Part shown: positions 54,183 through 64,000 of the stretch, piece by piece
Layout: every line of letters starts with the position of its first letter
Position numbering within the stretch: the first letter of the stretch is position 1
DNA from: Deinococcus sonorensis KR-87
GTDB taxonomy: Bacteria > Deinococcota > Deinococci > Deinococcales > Deinococcaceae
Length of the DNA stretch: 64,000 bases
Direction of reading: 5' to 3'
Assembly: GCF_040256395.1 (NCBI RefSeq)
Contig: NZ_CP158299.1
Location: 588,001-652,000 of the forward strand
Notes under the pieces: generated by a model
What the model saw: the letters and a program-made list of their open reading frames with translations, nothing else
Database searches by the model: none
Told to the model about the DNA's origin: nothing
Program-made: the position numbers and the translations under genes

Positions 54183-55523
54183 ATGCCTGCTTCCACTCCA
54201 CCCGACACCGCCAATGCCCCGCTCGGCACCACCCGCGAGCTGGTGACGCTGGCATGGCCGCTGGTGCTGAGCAATCTCGCCTATACCGCCGTGGGCTTCA
54301 CCGACACGCTCTACATGGGCCGCCTGGGGGTGGTGGAGGTGGGCGCGGTGGGCCTCGCCTCGCTGGTGCTGTTCACGGTGTCGCTGCTGTTCCGTGGCGC
54401 CCTCAACACGGCCTCTACCTTCGTGGCGCGCGCGCTGGGTGGCAATGACCGGCCGGGGGTGCAGCGCTGGGCCGGCGTGTTCCTGACGCTCTCGCTGCTG
54501 GGCCTGCCGCTGGCAGTGGTGGGACCGTGGCTGGTCAGCAGCGTGCTGACGCTGCTGCACGCCGCGCCCAGCATCCTGCAGGTGGCGCAGGCGTACGCGC
54601 ACGTCCGCATTCTGGAGATTCCCTTCGTGCTGATCGGCACCGCCAGCCTGGCCATCATGCTGGGCCTGGGCAACACCCGCACGCCGATGGTGCTGTCGTG
54701 GATGCTGGTGATCGTGAACGCCGTGCTGGCCGCCGTCTTCGTGTTCGTCTTCCGCTGGGGGGTGGTCGGGGCCGCCTGGGCCAGCCTGGTCGCGGTGGCG
54801 CTGCAGGGGCTGCTGGCCTTCTGGCTGCTGCTGCGGCTGTACCGCGGCGAATATGGGCGGATGTGGTTCGTGCGCCCCACCCGCGAGGAACTGCAGGCGG
54901 TGGGCCGCATCTCGCTGCCGGCCGGCGCCACCGATCTGGCCGACGTGGGCGCCTTCACCGCCTTCCTGGGCGTGATTGCCCGGCTGGGGCCGACCGAACT
55001 CGCCGCCTCGCAGATCGCCAACCAGTTTGCCAGCTTCGGGTTTCTGCCGGCCTTCGCGCTGAGCGCCAGCACCAGCAGCCTGCTCTCGCGGGCGCTGGGC
55101 GCGGGGCAGCCAGCGCTGGCCCGGCGCATCGGCTGGCGCGGCGCGGCATTGGCCGCCGGGCTGATGCTGCTGCTGACAGCGGCGTTCCTGCTGTTTCCCC
55201 AACCCCTGATCCGGCTGTTCAACCAGGACCCGGAGGTGCTGAAGCTCGGCACCACCGTGCTGGCGGTGATGTCCGGTTACCTGCTGCTGGACGGCATCGG
55301 CATCGTGCTGGGCGGTGCGCTGGGCGGGGCTGGCGACACGCGCTTCCGGCTGCTGGTCACCCTGGGGGGCGCGTGGCTGCTGATGGTGCCGGCCGCCACC
55401 TGGCTGGCGCCTCGCTACGGCGTGGGTGGCGCGTGGTGTGCCGCGCTGCTGTACATCGCGGTGCTGGCGAGCGTGTACGCCTGGCGTTTCTGGTCGGGCC
55501 GCTGGTACCGGGCCCGGCTGTAG
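54183..55523 (+). CDS. MATE family multidrug/metabolite exporter, 446 aa
   Basis: Twelve membrane helices arranged as two six-helix halves, with the family opening TTRELVTLAWPLVLSNLAYT and the mid-protein counterpart LQAVGRISLPAGATDLADVG. Members export cationic drugs or metabolites using sodium or proton gradients. The start at 54183 is supported by the -10 box 6 bases upstream. Monocistronic, with a hairpin terminator shared with the convergent DUF1345 gene. Confidence 0.92.
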   Translation: MPASTPPDTANAPLGTTRELVTLAWPLVLSNLAYTAVGFTDTLYMGRLGVVEVGAVGLASLVLFTVSLLFRGALNTASTFVARALGGNDRPGVQRWAGVFLTLSLLGLPLAVVGPWLVSSVLTLLHAAPSILQVAQAYAHVRILEIPFVLIGTASLAIMLGLGNTRTPMVLSWMLVIVNAVLAAVFVFVFRWGVVGAAWASLVAVALQGLLAFWLLLRLYRGEYGRMWFVRPTREELQAVGRISLPAGATDLADVGAFTAFLGVIARLGPTELAASQIANQFASFGFLPAFALSASTSSLLSRALGAGQPALARRIGWRGAALAAGLMLLLTAAFLLFPQPLIRLFNQDPEVLKLGTTVLAVMSGYLLLDGIGIVLGGALGGAGDTRFRLLVTLGGAWLLMVPAATWLAPRYGVGGAWCAALLYIAVLASVYAWRFWSGRWYRARL

Positions 55524-55532
55524 GCAAGAGAG

Positions 55533-55555
55533 AGGGAGGGCGGCTGGCCCTCCCT
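55533..55555. terminator. Hairpin between the convergent MATE and DUF1345 genes
   Basis: A 9-bp stem (55533–55541 with 55547–55555) and 5-base loop, 10 bases after the MATE stop and 32 bases from the DUF1345 stop. Confidence 0.55.
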
Positions 55556-55586
55556 TCGCATTGACCGGCCCGTCTGCCCTGTTCCG

Positions 55587-56240
55587 TCACTTCATCAGGC
55601 CCGCCACGGTGTTGATGGTGAGCGCCACCAGCACCGTGCCGTAGGCGTACGAGATCAGAGCGTGCCAAGTCAGCACCCGGCGAATGTTGCGTTTGGAGAT
55701 GTTGGTGTCCGACACCTGGAAGGTCATGCCGATGGTGAAGGCCAGATACACGAAGTCCAGGTAATCGGGCGCTCCGGTGCCGTCGAACTGCACCCCGCCT
55801 TCCGGCTGCTCGTCGTAGTAGCTGTGCGCGTAACGGAAGGTGTAATTGGTGTGGATCAGCAGCCACGACAGCACCACCGTGGCGATGCTCAGCACCGACA
55901 GCAGGGTAGCCAGTCCGCCGTGCCCTGCCTTCTGCAGGTCCGAAACCTGCGCCATCACGTACACCACGGCCACCAGACTGCCCAGGCTCCCGGTCAGGGT
56001 CAGCAGGCCCGACATGGCCCGCCCGTCATCCTCGCGGGTGGCCAGGCGCTTGGTCATGTCGCTGTCGGCCGTCAGGATCACCCGCCAGGCCAGCGCCAGG
56101 AAGGTCAGCGCCAGCGCGCACCAGCCGCTCAGCAGCCGCAGTTCCCACCGTCCCTGGACCAGCGCGGCCACCACCACGCCCACTACCCCCGAGACGCTCA
56201 GCCGGAACAGGGCCGACGGTTCGCGCAGGCTCAGGTTCAC
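55587..56240 (-). CDS. DUF1345 family membrane protein, 217 aa
   Basis: Five to six membrane helices, with the family's conserved end: FRYAHSYYDEQPEGGVQFDG, then PDYLDFVYLAFTIGMTFQVS and DTNISKRNIRRV. Function is unknown, although homologues look channel-like. It begins with GTG at 56240 overlapping the pta stop (GTGA), so it is co-translated with phosphate acetyltransferase. Confidence 0.85.
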   Translation of the reverse strand: MNLSLREPSALFRLSVSGVVGVVVAALVQGRWELRLLSGWCALALTFLALAWRVILTADSDMTKRLATREDDGRAMSGLLTLTGSLGSLVAVVYVMAQVSDLQKAGHGGLATLLSVLSIATVVLSWLLIHTNYTFRYAHSYYDEQPEGGVQFDGTGAPDYLDFVYLAFTIGMTFQVSDTNISKRNIRRVLTWHALISYAYGTVLVALTINTVAGLMK

Positions 56241-58369
56241 GCGGGCACGGGCGCGGAAGCGGCTGCGCTGGCCCCCTGCTGCTGCGCCTGGATGGCCGTC
56301 AGGGCGATGGTGAACACGATGTCGTCCACCAGGGCGCCGCGCGACAGGTCATTGACCGGCTTGCGCAGGCCCTGCAGCATCGGGCCCACCGCCACCACCC
56401 CGGCGCCGCGCTGCACCGCCTTGTACGTGGTGTTGCCGGTGTTCAGGTCCGGAAAGATGAACACGGTGGCGCGCCCGGCCACCGGGCTGCCGGGCGCCTT
56501 CTGCTGGCCCACGCTCAGCACGCTGGCCGCGTCGTACTGCAGCGGCCCGTCAATCGGCAGGTCCGGGCGCAGGGCGCGGGCGAGTTCGGTGGCGCGCTTG
56601 ACCTTGTCCACGTCCTCGCCGCTGCCGCTGGCCCCGGTGCTGTAGCTGAGCATCGCCACCCGCGGTTCGATGCCGAAGGCCGCCGCGCTGCCGGCCGACT
56701 GTAGGGCGATGTCCGCCAGTTCCTCGGCATTGGGGTCCGGGTTGATGGCGCAGTCGCCGTACACCAGCACCTGCTCCGGCATCAGCATGAAAAACACGCT
56801 GCTGACCAGCTTCACGCCTGGCGCCGTCTTGATCAGCTGCAGCGCGGGCCGCACCGTGTTGGCGGTGGTGTGCACTGCCCCCGACACCAGCCCGTCCACC
56901 TCACCCAGCGCCAGCATCATGGTGCCCAGCACCACCGCGTCCTCCAGCTGCGCCTCCGCCTGCGGGGCGGTCAGGCCCTTGCTCTTGCGCAGCTCCACCA
57001 TCGGCGCGACATAGCGGCTCCTCACCTCGTCCGGGTCCAGGATGTCCAGGTCCGGCGGCAGCGTCAGGCCCTGCGCCTCGGCCACCTGCCGCACCGTCTC
57101 CGGCGCGCCCAGCAGCACGCAGCGCGCGATCTGCTTCTCGTGGCAGACCACGGCGGCTTTCACCGTGCGCGGCTCGTCGCCTTCCGGCAGCACGATGCGC
57201 TTGCCCGCTGCCCGGGCCTGCTGAATCAGGTGATAGCGGAAGGCCGGGGGCGACATGCGCGGGCCACCCCGCTCCAGCGCCGGCCCGGCCAGCGGCGCGG
57301 TGAGCGGCTGCACGTCCAGCCGGTCAGCCACGAAGTCCAGGGTGCGCTCCAGACGCTCGCGGTCGTCCAGCGGAATCTTGCGGCTCATGGTGCGCAGCCG
57401 CCCGGCGGTCTCGTAGCTGTTGGTCTGCACCTGCAGCACCGGCAGGGCGCTCTGGAGGGCCGCCCGGCACAGCCGCCCGATCGGCTCCTCCGGCAGGGTA
57501 CCGCTGGTGAACAGCAGTCCGGCCAGCGGGGTGCCGCTCAGGTGCGCCAGGCTGGCGGCCATGATGATGTCCTCGCGGTCGCCGGGGGCCACCACCAGCG
57601 CTCCGGGCCGAAACAGGTCCACGACATGCCGCGCGCTGCGGGCCGAGACCACCGTGCTGGTCACCCGCCGCAGCCGCGACTCGCCCTCGTTGAGCGTGGT
57701 GGCCCCCAGCGCCAGCGCCACGTCACAGACGCGCGGCGCGTTCAGGTCGGTGCGCTCACTGATCAGGCCCAGCAGCGGCAGCCGCCCGCTGCGCAGCACC
57801 TGCGACTGCCGGCGCAGGTCCGCCAACACCTCGCCCAGGTCGGTGCCCTGCTGGGCATAGTTCAGCACGTAGCCGGCCAGCCCCGCCCCGTCGGAGCGGT
57901 CGTAGTCGCGGGCGGCGATCTCCAGACCGTCGGCCAGCGCGCCCGGTTCGCCGTCGCGCAGGGCCGCCACCAGCACCGCCTCCGCCCCCAGGTCGCGGCT
58001 GATGGCGGCGTTGAGCCCGGCGGCATACGGGTGGGCCCCGGTGAGGGCCAGCCCCTCCACCACCAGCAGGTCCTGGCCCTCCCCCGCCGCCTGGGCCAGC
58101 GACACCACCTGCTCCATCAGGTCGGCAATCGCCTCGCGGCCCAGCAGCGCTTCGGCCTGCGAGCGCGGAATCGGGTCGGGGACCGTGCCGCTCACCAGGG
58201 TGCGCGCAAAAGTGGTGCTGCGTTCCTGCGGATGGTGGCTCTGCGCCACCGGCTTCAGAAATCCCACCCGCAGGCCGCTGCGCTGCAGCGCCCGCACCAG
58301 CCCCAGCGCCACGGTGGTTAGCCCCACATCCTGGGCCACCGGGGCCACAAACAGCGTCCGAAACGTCAT
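56237..58369 (-). CDS. pta: Phosphate acetyltransferase with N-terminal regulatory domains, 710 aa
   Basis: A long, three-part Pta: an N-terminal P-loop-like domain related to dethiobiotin synthase (LFVAPVAQDVGLTTVALGLV), a DRTGG domain (about 215–325) and the C-terminal PTA_PTB catalytic domain (about 375–700; RIVLPEGDEPRTVKAA, LPIDGPLQYDAA, IFPDLNTGNTTYKA). It interconverts acetyl-CoA and acetyl phosphate. Acetate kinase is not adjacent. The start at 58369 lacks an SD; TACAGT ends 6 bases upstream, which suggests a leaderless mRNA. Confidence 0.94.
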   Translation of the reverse strand: MTFRTLFVAPVAQDVGLTTVALGLVRALQRSGLRVGFLKPVAQSHHPQERSTTFARTLVSGTVPDPIPRSQAEALLGREAIADLMEQVVSLAQAAGEGQDLLVVEGLALTGAHPYAAGLNAAISRDLGAEAVLVAALRDGEPGALADGLEIAARDYDRSDGAGLAGYVLNYAQQGTDLGEVLADLRRQSQVLRSGRLPLLGLISERTDLNAPRVCDVALALGATTLNEGESRLRRVTSTVVSARSARHVVDLFRPGALVVAPGDREDIIMAASLAHLSGTPLAGLLFTSGTLPEEPIGRLCRAALQSALPVLQVQTNSYETAGRLRTMSRKIPLDDRERLERTLDFVADRLDVQPLTAPLAGPALERGGPRMSPPAFRYHLIQQARAAGKRIVLPEGDEPRTVKAAVVCHEKQIARCVLLGAPETVRQVAEAQGLTLPPDLDILDPDEVRSRYVAPMVELRKSKGLTAPQAEAQLEDAVVLGTMMLALGEVDGLVSGAVHTTANTVRPALQLIKTAPGVKLVSSVFFMLMPEQVLVYGDCAINPDPNAEELADIALQSAGSAAAFGIEPRVAMLSYSTGASGSGEDVDKVKRATELARALRPDLPIDGPLQYDAASVLSVGQQKAPGSPVAGRATVFIFPDLNTGNTTYKAVQRGAGVVAVGPMLQGLRKPVNDLSRGALVDDIVFTIALTAIQAQQQGASAAASAPVPA

Positions 58370-58375
58370 GCGCTC

Positions 58376-58381
58376 ACTGTA
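58376..58381 (-). promoter_or_regulatory. -10 box for the leaderless pta gene
   Basis: TACAGT on the minus strand ends 6 bases before the ATG at 58369. Confidence 0.55.
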
Positions 58382-58438
58382 TGCCGGGCTGGCAGCCCCG
58401 TCCTGCTGGCTTCGTTGTGAAATGGGGGGCCGGGGCGC

Positions 58439-58469
58439 TTGACCCGGCCCTTTGGGCAGGGTCTACGCT
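58439..58469 (+). promoter_or_regulatory. Promoter TTGACC–N19–TACGCT for the leaderless MerR gene
   Basis: The -10 box TACGCT (58464–58469) ends 6 bases before the ATG at 58476. The 19-base spacer is longer than usual, and MerR-type promoters often have 19-base spacers, so autoregulation is possible. Confidence 0.5.
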
Positions 58470-58475
58470 GCAGCC

Positions 58476-59324
58476 ATGAATGAGACGCCGGTTGAAACGG
58501 CTTTCCTCACCATCAGCGCGTTTGCCCAGCAGTCGCGCCTGACGCTCAAGGCGCTGCGCCTCTATGACGACCTGGGCCTCCTGCAGCCGCTCAGCAAGGA
58601 CCCGGCCAGCGGCTACCGCCATTACGCCCCGTCCCAGCTGCCACGTGCCCGGCTGATCGGTCTGCTGCGGCAGCTGGACATGCCGCTCACGCGGATTGCG
58701 GAGGTGCTGGACCTCGAGGGGCGGGCGGCGGTGGACGCGATCCGGGCCTACGGGGCCGAGGTGGAGCGCGAGGCGGCCATCAAACGCGAGCTCGTTCAGT
58801 ACCTGGCAGGGTATCTGCTGGGAAAAGGAGACACCATGTACACCGTCAACGTCCGTGAGGTGCCCGAGCAGCAGGTGGTCAGCATCCAGCGTCATGCCTA
58901 CGCCGGGGCGCTGCCGGACCTGATCATGACCGCGCAACATGAGCTGACCGACATGCTGGCTCGGGCGGGCCTGCAGCAGGGGGGCCCGGCCCTGGTGATC
59001 TTCCACGGGCAGGTGAACGAGGACAGCGACGGCCCGGTGGAGGTCTGCCTGCCGTACCGGGGGCAGGCCCCCCAGCCGAGCGGCGACCAGCGTGTGCGGG
59101 TGGAAGCGGCGCACCGCGAGGCGTTCACGACCATCACCCTGGAGCAGTGCCGGTTCCCCGGCATCCTGGAAGCCTACGACGCTGTTCACCGCTTTATTCA
59201 GGAGCACCAGCTTGGCGCGGGCGGATCGCCCCGGGAGGTGTACTTTACGTCCCCCGAGGGCCTGGAGCCCACGGACCCGTTCTGCGACATCGCCTGGCCA
59301 GTGAAGGAGGGAAACACGGCCTGA
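58476..59324 (+). CDS. MerR family regulator with GyrI-like effector domain, 282 aa
   Basis: An N-terminal MerR HTH (LTISAFAQQSRLTLKALRLY, GYRHY, then QLDMPLTRIAEVL, residues about 9–75), a dimerisation helix, and a C-terminal GyrI-like/BmrR-type ligand domain (NVREVPEQQVVSIQRHAYAG, CRFPGILEAYDAVHRFIQEH, EVYFT). This is the layout of multidrug-sensing activators. The start at 58476 follows the -10 box by 6 bases; the frame to 58452 is not supported. It diverges from pta and ends at a strong bidirectional terminator. Confidence 0.9.
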   Translation: MNETPVETAFLTISAFAQQSRLTLKALRLYDDLGLLQPLSKDPASGYRHYAPSQLPRARLIGLLRQLDMPLTRIAEVLDLEGRAAVDAIRAYGAEVEREAAIKRELVQYLAGYLLGKGDTMYTVNVREVPEQQVVSIQRHAYAGALPDLIMTAQHELTDMLARAGLQQGGPALVIFHGQVNEDSDGPVEVCLPYRGQAPQPSGDQRVRVEAAHREAFTTITLEQCRFPGILEAYDAVHRFIQEHQLGAGGSPREVYFTSPEGLEPTDPFCDIAWPVKEGNTA

Positions 59325-59335
59325 GCCCCTGTTAC

Positions 59336-59372
59336 AAGAACGCTCGCCACCCTGGAGGTGGCGAGCGTTCTT
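59336..59372. terminator. Strong bidirectional terminator
   Basis: A perfect 16-bp stem (59336–59351 with 59357–59372) and 5-base loop between the convergent MerR gene (stop 59324) and the 118-aa gene (stop 59389). A and T residues flank both sides. Confidence 0.85.
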
Positions 59373-59388
59373 GATTGCCGTCCTGGGT

Positions 59389-59745
59389 CTAGCGCCGGCC
59401 CCCGCGCGGCGGCGCCTTGCGGACCCCGGCGTAGCGGTTCTTCTCGCGGCGACGCTGCACCCGGCTGGTGCTGGCGGGCGACGGCGGCGGCGCGCCGAAG
59501 CGGGTGCCGGCGCCGGGCGTGTCCAGGGTCAGGAAGCGGAAGAAGGGCACGTACATCAGCAGCACCACCAGGGCGCTCCCCCACCACGTCTGCAGGTAGG
59601 GCCGCAGCGGCGTCAGGTTCAACAGGAACTGCACCAGGGTCAGCAGCAGCAGAAACAGCAGGAAGCGCAGCGCGATCTTGCCGATCTTGCCGCGGCTGAA
59701 GCCGGGGTCCGGGTGCGGGGTGGTCAGCCAGCGCCAGGCGTTCAT
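59389..59745 (-). CDS. Small membrane protein of unknown function, 118 aa
   Basis: No family is recognised. There are two hydrophobic segments (about residues 25–45 and 52–70: LRFLLFLLLLTLVQFLL and ALVVLLMYVPFFRFL), then a basic, Pro-rich cytoplasmic tail ending in RGGRR. It starts inside the stop of the upstream gene (ATGA overlap), so the two are translated together. Confidence 0.65.
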   Translation of the reverse strand: MNAWRWLTTPHPDPGFSRGKIGKIALRFLLFLLLLTLVQFLLNLTPLRPYLQTWWGSALVVLLMYVPFFRFLTLDTPGAGTRFGAPPPSPASTSRVQRRREKNRYAGVRKAPPRGGRR

Positions 59746-60620
59746 CGGTCCTCCTCCGCGACCGGGCGGGCCGAGGCGCCCACCGCCAGCCGGTCACGAA
59801 ACCGTTCCAGCTCGCTGTAGTCCGTGGTTTCTGGCGACAGCAGCAGGGTGGCGTGCGGCTTGTGGGTGCCGGCGGCCAGCCGCTGCAGCGCCTGCTGGTG
59901 CGCCACGTCGCGCTCGGGGGCCACATACAGCAGGCCCTTCACGGCCGCCTTGCCTTCCAACAGGCTCTGGGCGCCCTGCAACAGCTGCTGGCCCAGCGGG
60001 GCCGGGCCGTACCGCTGCGCGCGCTCCAGCACCGCCTCCGGCGGCAGGTCGCTGCTGTAGACGGCGTGCAGGCCCAGGGCGTCCAGCTGTTCACGCAGCT
60101 GACCGGCCAGGAACGGCTCGGCCAGCAGCGCGCGCGGCCCGATCACCAGCACCGTCTGCCGGCCCGGCGCGGTGAGCGGCGGCATGGCGGAGCGTGGCGG
60201 CTGGGCCAGCGGGCGCACCCGCTCCAGCGCCCGCTGCACCCGCGCCGCGTTGTGCACCAGACGCTGGCCCAGCCGCGCGGCCTCGCCGCTCAGCTCCGGG
60301 CCGCCGTCCGGCAGCGTCTGGAGCGGCGGCAGCCCGCTCAGGCGGCGGGGCAGCAGCTCGGCAAACGCCTCGCCCCAGGCGTCCTGGGCCACCGGCGCCA
60401 GGGCCGGCAGCAGAATCAGGTCCGCGCGCTCCAGTTCCAGCACCCGGCCCAGCGCCAGCTGCACCTGCGGCGGCTCGTCCTGCAGACTCTGGCGGCCCAC
60501 CTCATAGACCTCGCTGGCGCTGAGGGCCGGCAGCATCAGCTCCACCCCCAGCTCGTTCAGATAGGCTTCCCAGAAGCCGAACTGCCGGGCACCAAATGTA
60601 GAAATCAGACCAACCTTCAC
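59742..60620 (-). CDS. Uncharacterised protein, weakly like DUF2229/activase-related proteins, 292 aa
   Basis: The opening MKVGLISTFGARQFGFWEAY followed by LGVELMLPALSASEVYEVGR recalls the DUF2229 / acyl-CoA dehydratase activase-related family, but the cysteine ligands of that group are not evident, so this is tentative. A second Rossmann-like half starts at TVLVIGPRALLAEPFLAGQL. It begins with GTG at 60620; TAGACT ends exactly 6 bases upstream, so it is probably leaderless. It is coupled to the downstream membrane protein. Confidence 0.55.
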   Translation of the reverse strand: MKVGLISTFGARQFGFWEAYLNELGVELMLPALSASEVYEVGRQSLQDEPPQVQLALGRVLELERADLILLPALAPVAQDAWGEAFAELLPRRLSGLPPLQTLPDGGPELSGEAARLGQRLVHNAARVQRALERVRPLAQPPRSAMPPLTAPGRQTVLVIGPRALLAEPFLAGQLREQLDALGLHAVYSSDLPPEAVLERAQRYGPAPLGQQLLQGAQSLLEGKAAVKGLLYVAPERDVAHQQALQRLAAGTHKPHATLLLSPETTDYSELERFRDRLAVGASARPVAEEDR

Positions 60621-60626
60621 CCGGTC

Positions 60627-60632
60627 AGTCTA
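60627..60632 (-). promoter_or_regulatory. -10 box for the leaderless 292-aa gene
   Basis: TAGACT on the minus strand ends 6 bases before the GTG at 60620. Confidence 0.5.
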
Positions 60633-60649
60633 CGTCACGGCCACAAAAA

Positions 60650-60673
60650 ACCGCCGGGACGAATCCCGGCGGT
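60650..60673 (-). terminator. Classical terminator of the GlsB/YeaQ-like gene
   Basis: A perfect 10-bp stem (60650–60659 with 60664–60673) with a UUCG tetraloop on the minus strand is followed by a run of T residues (the A-run at 60645–60650). It lies 21 bases past the stop at 60694. Confidence 0.92.
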
Positions 60674-60693
60674 GCTGTGAAGCCGTCTGTCGA

Positions 60694-60957
60694 TTAACGC
60701 AGAACGCGCAGGGCCTTGAGGATGGCGATCAGAATGACCGATCCCACAATGCCCCAGACAATGCCCATGATGCTGAAGGTCCCCGCTGTGGAGCCGCCCC
60801 AGCCGAGCAGGTTGCCGAAGATCCACTGGGCCAGCAGCGCGCCCACGATACCGATCAGGATGTTGGCGACCGCGCCCTGCTGCGCGTCCGTCTTCATGAT
60901 GATGCTGGCGAGCCAACCACACAGTGCGCCGACGATGATCGTAATAATCCAACCCAT
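60694..60957 (-). CDS. GlsB/YeaQ/YmgE family membrane protein, 87 aa
   Basis: It has three membrane helices with the family's glycine pattern ([57 protein letters not shown]). Family members are small, stress-induced membrane proteins of unknown action. The start at 60957 has GGAGG 8 bases upstream and begins TM1; the frame to 61011 adds polar residues without a signal. Confidence 0.88.
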   Translation of the reverse strand: MGWIITIIVGALCGWLASIIMKTDAQQGAVANILIGIVGALLAQWIFGNLLGWGGSTAGTFSIMGIVWGIVGSVILIAILKALRVLR

Positions 60958-61306
60958 GATGTCTACCTCCGTGATGTGGATTGCCCGTATGAGGCTTCCC
61001 TTGATGGCCAACGGCTTTCGCTCGTTGTGGGAGAAGCATGAGCCTGGACAAATGCCCCAATAGCAGCGCGGCTTACCAAATCAAGACCATTTCAAGGCCA
61101 TGTAAGGTTCCGCACAAAACGGTGTAAAGGGGCCGTCAGACTCGCGGCCTGCAGGTGAAAAACCGGCGTCCTGGCTGACCGGGCACTGAGCTGCTTCGGT
61201 GTGCCGGACTTGTCTTGACGCCGCCTCACGCCGGAGCGCGCCGGCCCTGTAGCATGGCGGCAGCGCGTCCCGGCAGCCGCCGGGAGTGGCCCACTGGAGG
61301 AACAGC
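60958..61306. other. 349-bp gap between the divergent GlsB-like and thrC genes
   Basis: It should carry both promoters. I found no well-spaced -35/-10 pair (TTGACG at 61215–61220 has no -10 at the right distance), no leader peptide rich in Thr or Ile, and no riboswitch that I recognise. Confidence 0.4.
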
Positions 61307-62344
<1,038 letters not shown>

Positions 62345-62383
62345 TCGGGAGGCCCCCCGCGCACCCCGCCGCCCGGTTGCAGC

Positions 62384-63292
62384 ATGGCTGAGTCGTTCAC
62401 CGTCCGCGCGCCCGCCTCCAGCGCCAACCTGGGGCCCGGCTTCGACAGCCTGGGCCTGAGCCTGAGCCTGTGGACCACCCTGCGCCTGACCCGGCAGGCC
62501 CGCACCGAGGTGGTGCCGCTGGGCGAGGCGTTGGAGGGCACGCCCGCCAACGAGAGCAACTACATCTATCAGGCGATGCTGCTGGCCGCCCGCAAGGTGG
62601 GCCGCAAGCTGCCGCCGGTGCGGGTAGAGATCGAAACCGAGGTGCCGCTGGCGCGCGGCCTGGGCAGCAGCGCCGCCGCACTGGTGGCGGGGCTGGTGGC
62701 CGGCAACGTGCTGCTGGGTGAACCGCTGAGCAGCGAGGACCTGCTGGACGTGGCGGCGCGCGAGGAAGGCCACCCGGATAACGTGGCGCCGGCGCTGTAC
62801 GGCGGCATCGCCGTGGCGACGCTGGACAAGCTGGGCACCCACTACGTGCGACTGGAGCCGCCCGCGCACCTGGGCGTCACGGTGCTGATTCCGGACTTCG
62901 AGCTGTCCACCAGCAAGGCCCGCGCTGTGCTGCCCACCGAGTACTCGCGCTCCGACACCGTCCACGCGCTGTCGCACGCCGCGCTGCTGGCCGCCGCACT
63001 GTCGCAGGGGCGGCTGGAGCTGCTGCAGCACGCCATGCAGGACTACGTGCACCAGATCTGGCGCGCGCCGCTGGTGCCGGGCCTCACCGACGTGCTGGAG
63101 GGCGCCACCCGTCACGGGGCGCTGGGCGCGGCCCTGAGCGGCGCCGGCCCCACCGTGCTGTGCTTTCACGACACCCGCCAGCCTACCGGCGGGCTGCACC
63201 AGTTCCTGAGCGGCGTGATGGCCCGCAACGGCCTGCACGGTCAGGTGCTGGACCTGCCGATTGATGTGGAAGGCACCACCGTCCACGGTTGA
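62384..63292 (+). CDS. thrB: Homoserine kinase, 302 aa
   Basis: A GHMP kinase: N-terminal [23 protein letters not shown]-binding [16 protein letters not shown] (near residues 88–103) and the third motif [14 protein letters not shown]. It phosphorylates homoserine, giving the substrate of ThrC. It starts with ATG at 62384, where no strong SD is visible, so translation may depend on coupling to thrC. The homoserine dehydrogenase gene is not in the window. Confidence 0.92.
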   Translation: MAESFTVRAPASSANLGPGFDSLGLSLSLWTTLRLTRQARTEVVPLGEALEGTPANESNYIYQAMLLAARKVGRKLPPVRVEIETEVPLARGLGSSAAALVAGLVAGNVLLGEPLSSEDLLDVAAREEGHPDNVAPALYGGIAVATLDKLGTHYVRLEPPAHLGVTVLIPDFELSTSKARAVLPTEYSRSDTVHALSHAALLAAALSQGRLELLQHAMQDYVHQIWRAPLVPGLTDVLEGATRHGALGAALSGAGPTVLCFHDTRQPTGGLHQFLSGVMARNGLHGQVLDLPIDVEGTTVHG

Positions 63293-63425
63293 GCTCCGGG
63301 CACTACTGACCGGGTGACAGGACGAAACACCCGGCTGACGGCGCTATGCTACGACCGTCCCGACTCAGGTGCCGCGCGCAGCCTGTCCTGCCCTCAGACT
63401 CCCCCACCCAATGGAGGTTTCTCCC

Positions 63426-64000
63426 TTGAACATCAACCGTGGTCCGCTGCTCGTGTTTTCCGGGCAGAGCAACATTCCGCTCGCCCAGGAGATCTGTCAG
63501 CACCTGGGCATTCCATTGGGGCGGAGCGAGACGGTGAAGTTCACCAACGACAACATCATCGTGCAGTACGAGGAATCGCTGCGCGAGGGCGACGTGTTCA
63601 TCGTGCAGAGCTTCAGCACCCCGGTCAGCGACGCGATCATGGAACTGATGCTGCTGATCGACGCGGCCAAGAGCGCGTCTGCCGGGCGCGTCACCGCCGT
63701 GATTCCGTATTACAGCTACGCCCGCAGCGACAAGAAGGACGCGCCGCGCATCAGCATCGCCGGTCGGCTGGTGGCCGACCTGCTGCAGGAGGCCGGCGCC
63801 GACCGCATCCTGACCATGACGCTGCACAGCTCTCAGGTGCACGGCTTCTTCAAGGTGCCGGTAGACCACCTCTCCTCCGACCGCATCCTGGGCGAGCACT
63901 TCCAGCGGGTGGTGCCACACGCCCATGAAGGCGTGGTACTGGCGCCCGACGCCGGCAGCATCAAGCGGGCGGCGGCCATCGCGCACCGGCTCAACAGTGG
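63426..64000 (+). CDS. prs: Ribose-phosphate pyrophosphokinase, 5' part (cut by window end)
   Basis: Translation from TTG at 63426 (GGAGG 8 bases upstream) gives [20 protein letters not shown] and then 171 more residues that match PRPP synthase: [37 protein letters not shown] (ATP-site loop) and the [11 protein letters not shown] segment. The enzyme makes PRPP from ribose 5-phosphate and ATP. About 190 of some 315 expected residues are inside the window; the frame is open to the last base. Confidence 0.93.
   Translation, partial: MNINRGPLLVFSGQSNIPLAQEICQHLGIPLGRSETVKFTNDNIIVQYEESLREGDVFIVQSFSTPVSDAIMELMLLIDAAKSASAGRVTAVIPYYSYARSDKKDAPRISIAGRLVADLLQEAGADRILTMTLHSSQVHGFFKVPVDHLSSDRILGEHFQRVVPHAHEGVVLAPDAGSIKRAAAIAHRLNS

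Noticed and set aside
60958..61306. Threonine-type attenuator or riboswitch before thrC
   Set aside because: No leader peptide with Thr/Ile codons, no paired terminator/antiterminator and no known riboswitch core could be found.

Overview
The window looks like chromosomal DNA of a Deinococcus species. It is GC-rich throughout, has a Deinococcus–Thermus style phenylacetate (paa) operon, DUF4388 and Roadblock/GTPase signalling genes, many genes whose -10 box lies only 5–9 bases before the start codon (leaderless expression, well known in this genus), and a near match to the radiation/desiccation response motif in front of a SRAP-family gene. No rRNA, tRNA or CRISPR was recognised. The only mobile element seen is one IS630-type insertion.

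Layout. 1–3.1 kb: two secreted DUF11-like proteins on the minus strand. 3.4–7.7 kb: four genes with 4-base overlaps (SDR, gluconate-dehydrogenase subunit 3-like, GMC oxidoreductase, GH1-like hydrolase). 7.9–10.9 kb: TMEM175-like channel, then a minus-strand WYL regulator / VOC protein / AlkA-like glycosylase group. 11–12.8 kb: NPCBM plus beta-helix lipoprotein. 13.2 kb: a candidate 59-aa leaderless gene. 13.7–15.8 kb: DUF4388 / small GTPase / Roadblock / V4R-like operon, with a symmetric four-half-site array upstream. 16–17.8 kb: GAF-like protein and BTAD regulator, convergent. 18.2–22.4 kb: a small secreted protein, a GH1–RmlD fusion and a glycosyltransferase. 22.6–26.7 kb: DinB, SRAP, APH-like kinase and a secreted EF-hand protein.

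27.0–33.0 kb is a sugar uptake operon: ROK repressor, ABC solute-binding protein, two permeases, SIS-domain protein and ROK kinase, with no ATPase gene. A GH42 beta-galactosidase follows on the other strand. A one-base frame change joins the solute-binding protein to the first permease. 36–37.7 kb has VanW and fasciclin-domain genes. 38–43.5 kb carries a TetR regulator divergent from paaABCD-paaZ, with a good promoter and a PaaR-type operator between them.

43.7–45.3 kb holds a decayed dinB-like gene split by the IS630 element. 45.4–50.2 kb is a branched-chain 2-oxoacid dehydrogenase operon in the order IclR, E1-alpha, E1-beta, thioesterase-like, E2. 50.3–58.4 kb carries a GGDEF–EAL protein, an epimerase, a MATE exporter, a DUF1345 protein and phosphate acetyltransferase. 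58.5–61 kb has a MerR regulator, two poorly known proteins and a GlsB/YeaQ-type membrane protein. The window closes with thrC, thrB and the 5' part of prs (TTG start), which is cut by the window edge.
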